A DNA stretch of 14,543 nucleotides from CAVQBP01 sp964448105 (GTDB lineage Bacteria > Bacteroidota > Ignavibacteria > Ignavibacteriales > Ignavibacteriaceae): positions 1 to 14,543 of the forward strand of contig CAYUVK010000123.1 of the NCBI GenBank assembly GCA_964448105.1. The letters are read 5' to 3'. Positions 13,945 to 14,543 of the stretch are shown here, piece by piece. Position numbers and translations under genes: made by a program. Positions within the stretch are counted from its first letter, which is position 1. Each line of letters opens with the position of its first letter. The notes below the pieces were generated by a model. It saw only the letters and a list, made by a program, of their open reading frames with translations, ran no database searches and was not told the origin of the DNA.

Positions 13945-14543
13945 ATGGATACAAAAAAGGCTTACGATATCTGGTCAAAACAATACGATTCCAACGATAA
14001 CAAAACCCGTGACCTTGAAGCAAAATCATTAAGGAAAACTTTAGCAAATATCAATTTTGATACCTGCCTGGAAATCGGCTGCGGAACGGGAAAGAACACC
14101 GAATGGCTTTTAACAAAAGCAAAACAAATTACAGACGTAGATCTTTCGGAAGAGATGCTTGCCAAAGCAAAAGAAAAAATACAATCAGCAAGTGTTAAAT
14201 TTATTCAGGCAGATATAACACATAATTGGAATTTTATAAAGGAAAAATATGATCTAGTAAGCTTCAGCCTTGTTCTTGAGCATATTGAAAATTTAGATCA
14301 TATTTTTGAAGAAACTGCAAAAGTGATAAATCCCGGCGGATATATTTATATTGGAGAGCTACACCCATTTAAACAATACCTGGGAACCAAAGCAAGATTT
14401 GAAACAGAAAAGGGAACCGAAGTTCTAAAATGTTATACTCATAACATTTCGGATTTTACACAAGCAGCGAAAAAGAATGGATTTGAAATTGTGGATATAA
14501 ATGAATTTTTTGATGAGGATGACAGAACAACTATTCCCAGGAT
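13945..14543 (+). CDS. Class I SAM-dependent methyltransferase, 3' end outside window
   Basis: ATG 13945 is the first start after an in-frame stop (13933-13935), and the frame stays open to the window end (199 codons visible). Motif I is LEIGCGTGKNT (42-52), the SAM-ribose acidic residue is D66 in DVDLSEEML, motif III-like QAD (88-90) is followed by DLVSFSLVLEHIENL, and the post-motif segment is VINPGGYIYIGELHPF. This is the Methyltransf_11/25 pattern, and the early YDIWSKQYD is common in small-molecule methyltransferases. Cytoplasmic methylation of a small metabolite is likely; the acceptor cannot be told. The ribosome-binding site is weak (AGGA only two bases before ATG). It follows the CGNR gene by 172 bases in the same direction, so co-regulation is possible but not shown. 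Confidence 0.85.
   Translation, partial: MDTKKAYDIWSKQYDSNDNKTRDLEAKSLRKTLANINFDTCLEIGCGTGKNTEWLLTKAKQITDVDLSEEMLAKAKEKIQSASVKFIQADITHNWNFIKEKYDLVSFSLVLEHIENLDHIFEETAKVINPGGYIYIGELHPFKQYLGTKARFETEKGTEVLKCYTHNISDFTQAAKKNGFEIVDINEFFDEDDRTTIPR

Noticed and set aside
1..14543. CRISPR arrays, tRNA or rRNA genes, integrases or attachment sites
   Set aside because: I looked for regularly spaced repeats, tRNA-like cloverleaf ends and recombinase motifs and saw none.

Overview
The window looks like a scaffold from a draft or metagenome-derived genome of the Bacteroidota/Ignavibacteriota group. The base composition is AT-rich. One promoter has the TTTG-N19-TAnnTTTG architecture typical of Bacteroidota. 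The membrane glycosyltransferase-like family DUF2723 is present in several copies. Two 10-base N runs (761-770 and 1999-2008) are scaffold joins, and the sequence beside each carries assembly signals that affect the annotation.

Layout. Positions 1-1923 hold a very AT-rich helical-repeat (HEAT-like) protein, incomplete at its N-terminus and interrupted by the first gap. A foreign, less AT-rich piece (about 588-760), carrying the start of a small exported protein, appears to be wrongly joined there. A 22-base direct repeat on the two sides of the gap allows the helical gene to be rejoined in frame. Positions 1909-1998 (-) are the last 29 codons of a second DUF2723 protein, cut by gap two. Positions 2029-3258 (-) encode an AAA_14/DUF4143 ATPase, with a clear Bacteroidota-type promoter and a tandem palindromic operator. 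Positions 3353-5422 (-) are a full-length DUF2723 (GT117-like) membrane protein.

Positions 5573-8809 (-) form a three-gene operon for 4-hydroxyproline catabolism. In transcription order it encodes a DapA-superfamily deaminase, a Cys/Cys 4-hydroxyproline 2-epimerase and an FAD-dependent D-hydroxyproline dehydrogenase. The fourth pathway enzyme, 2-oxoglutarate semialdehyde dehydrogenase, is not in the window. The intergenic region 8810-9222 contains a decayed, frameshifted scrap of a third DUF2723 copy and the terminator of the next gene. Positions 9223-11844 (-) encode a large secreted GH9 glycoside hydrolase. GH9 next to hydroxyproline use suggests degradation of plant cell wall (cellulose plus hydroxyproline-rich extensins); this is an inference.

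The right end holds a divergent pair. One gene (12146-12940, -) is a two-domain ABM-like plus DinB-like protein. The other (13140-13772, +) is an ABATE/CGNR zinc-finger regulator. Their shared 199-base intergenic region carries two inverted repeats with the same geometry (TTGTAACC-N18-GGTTACAA), probably regulator binding sites. A class I SAM-dependent methyltransferase (from 13945, +) runs off the window end.

No tRNA, rRNA, CRISPR array, transposase or integrase was seen. The most novel-looking items are the tandem palindrome controlling the DUF4143 ATPase, the spaced double inverted repeat with its ABM-DinB/CGNR pair, and the three DUF2723 copies at different stages of integrity.
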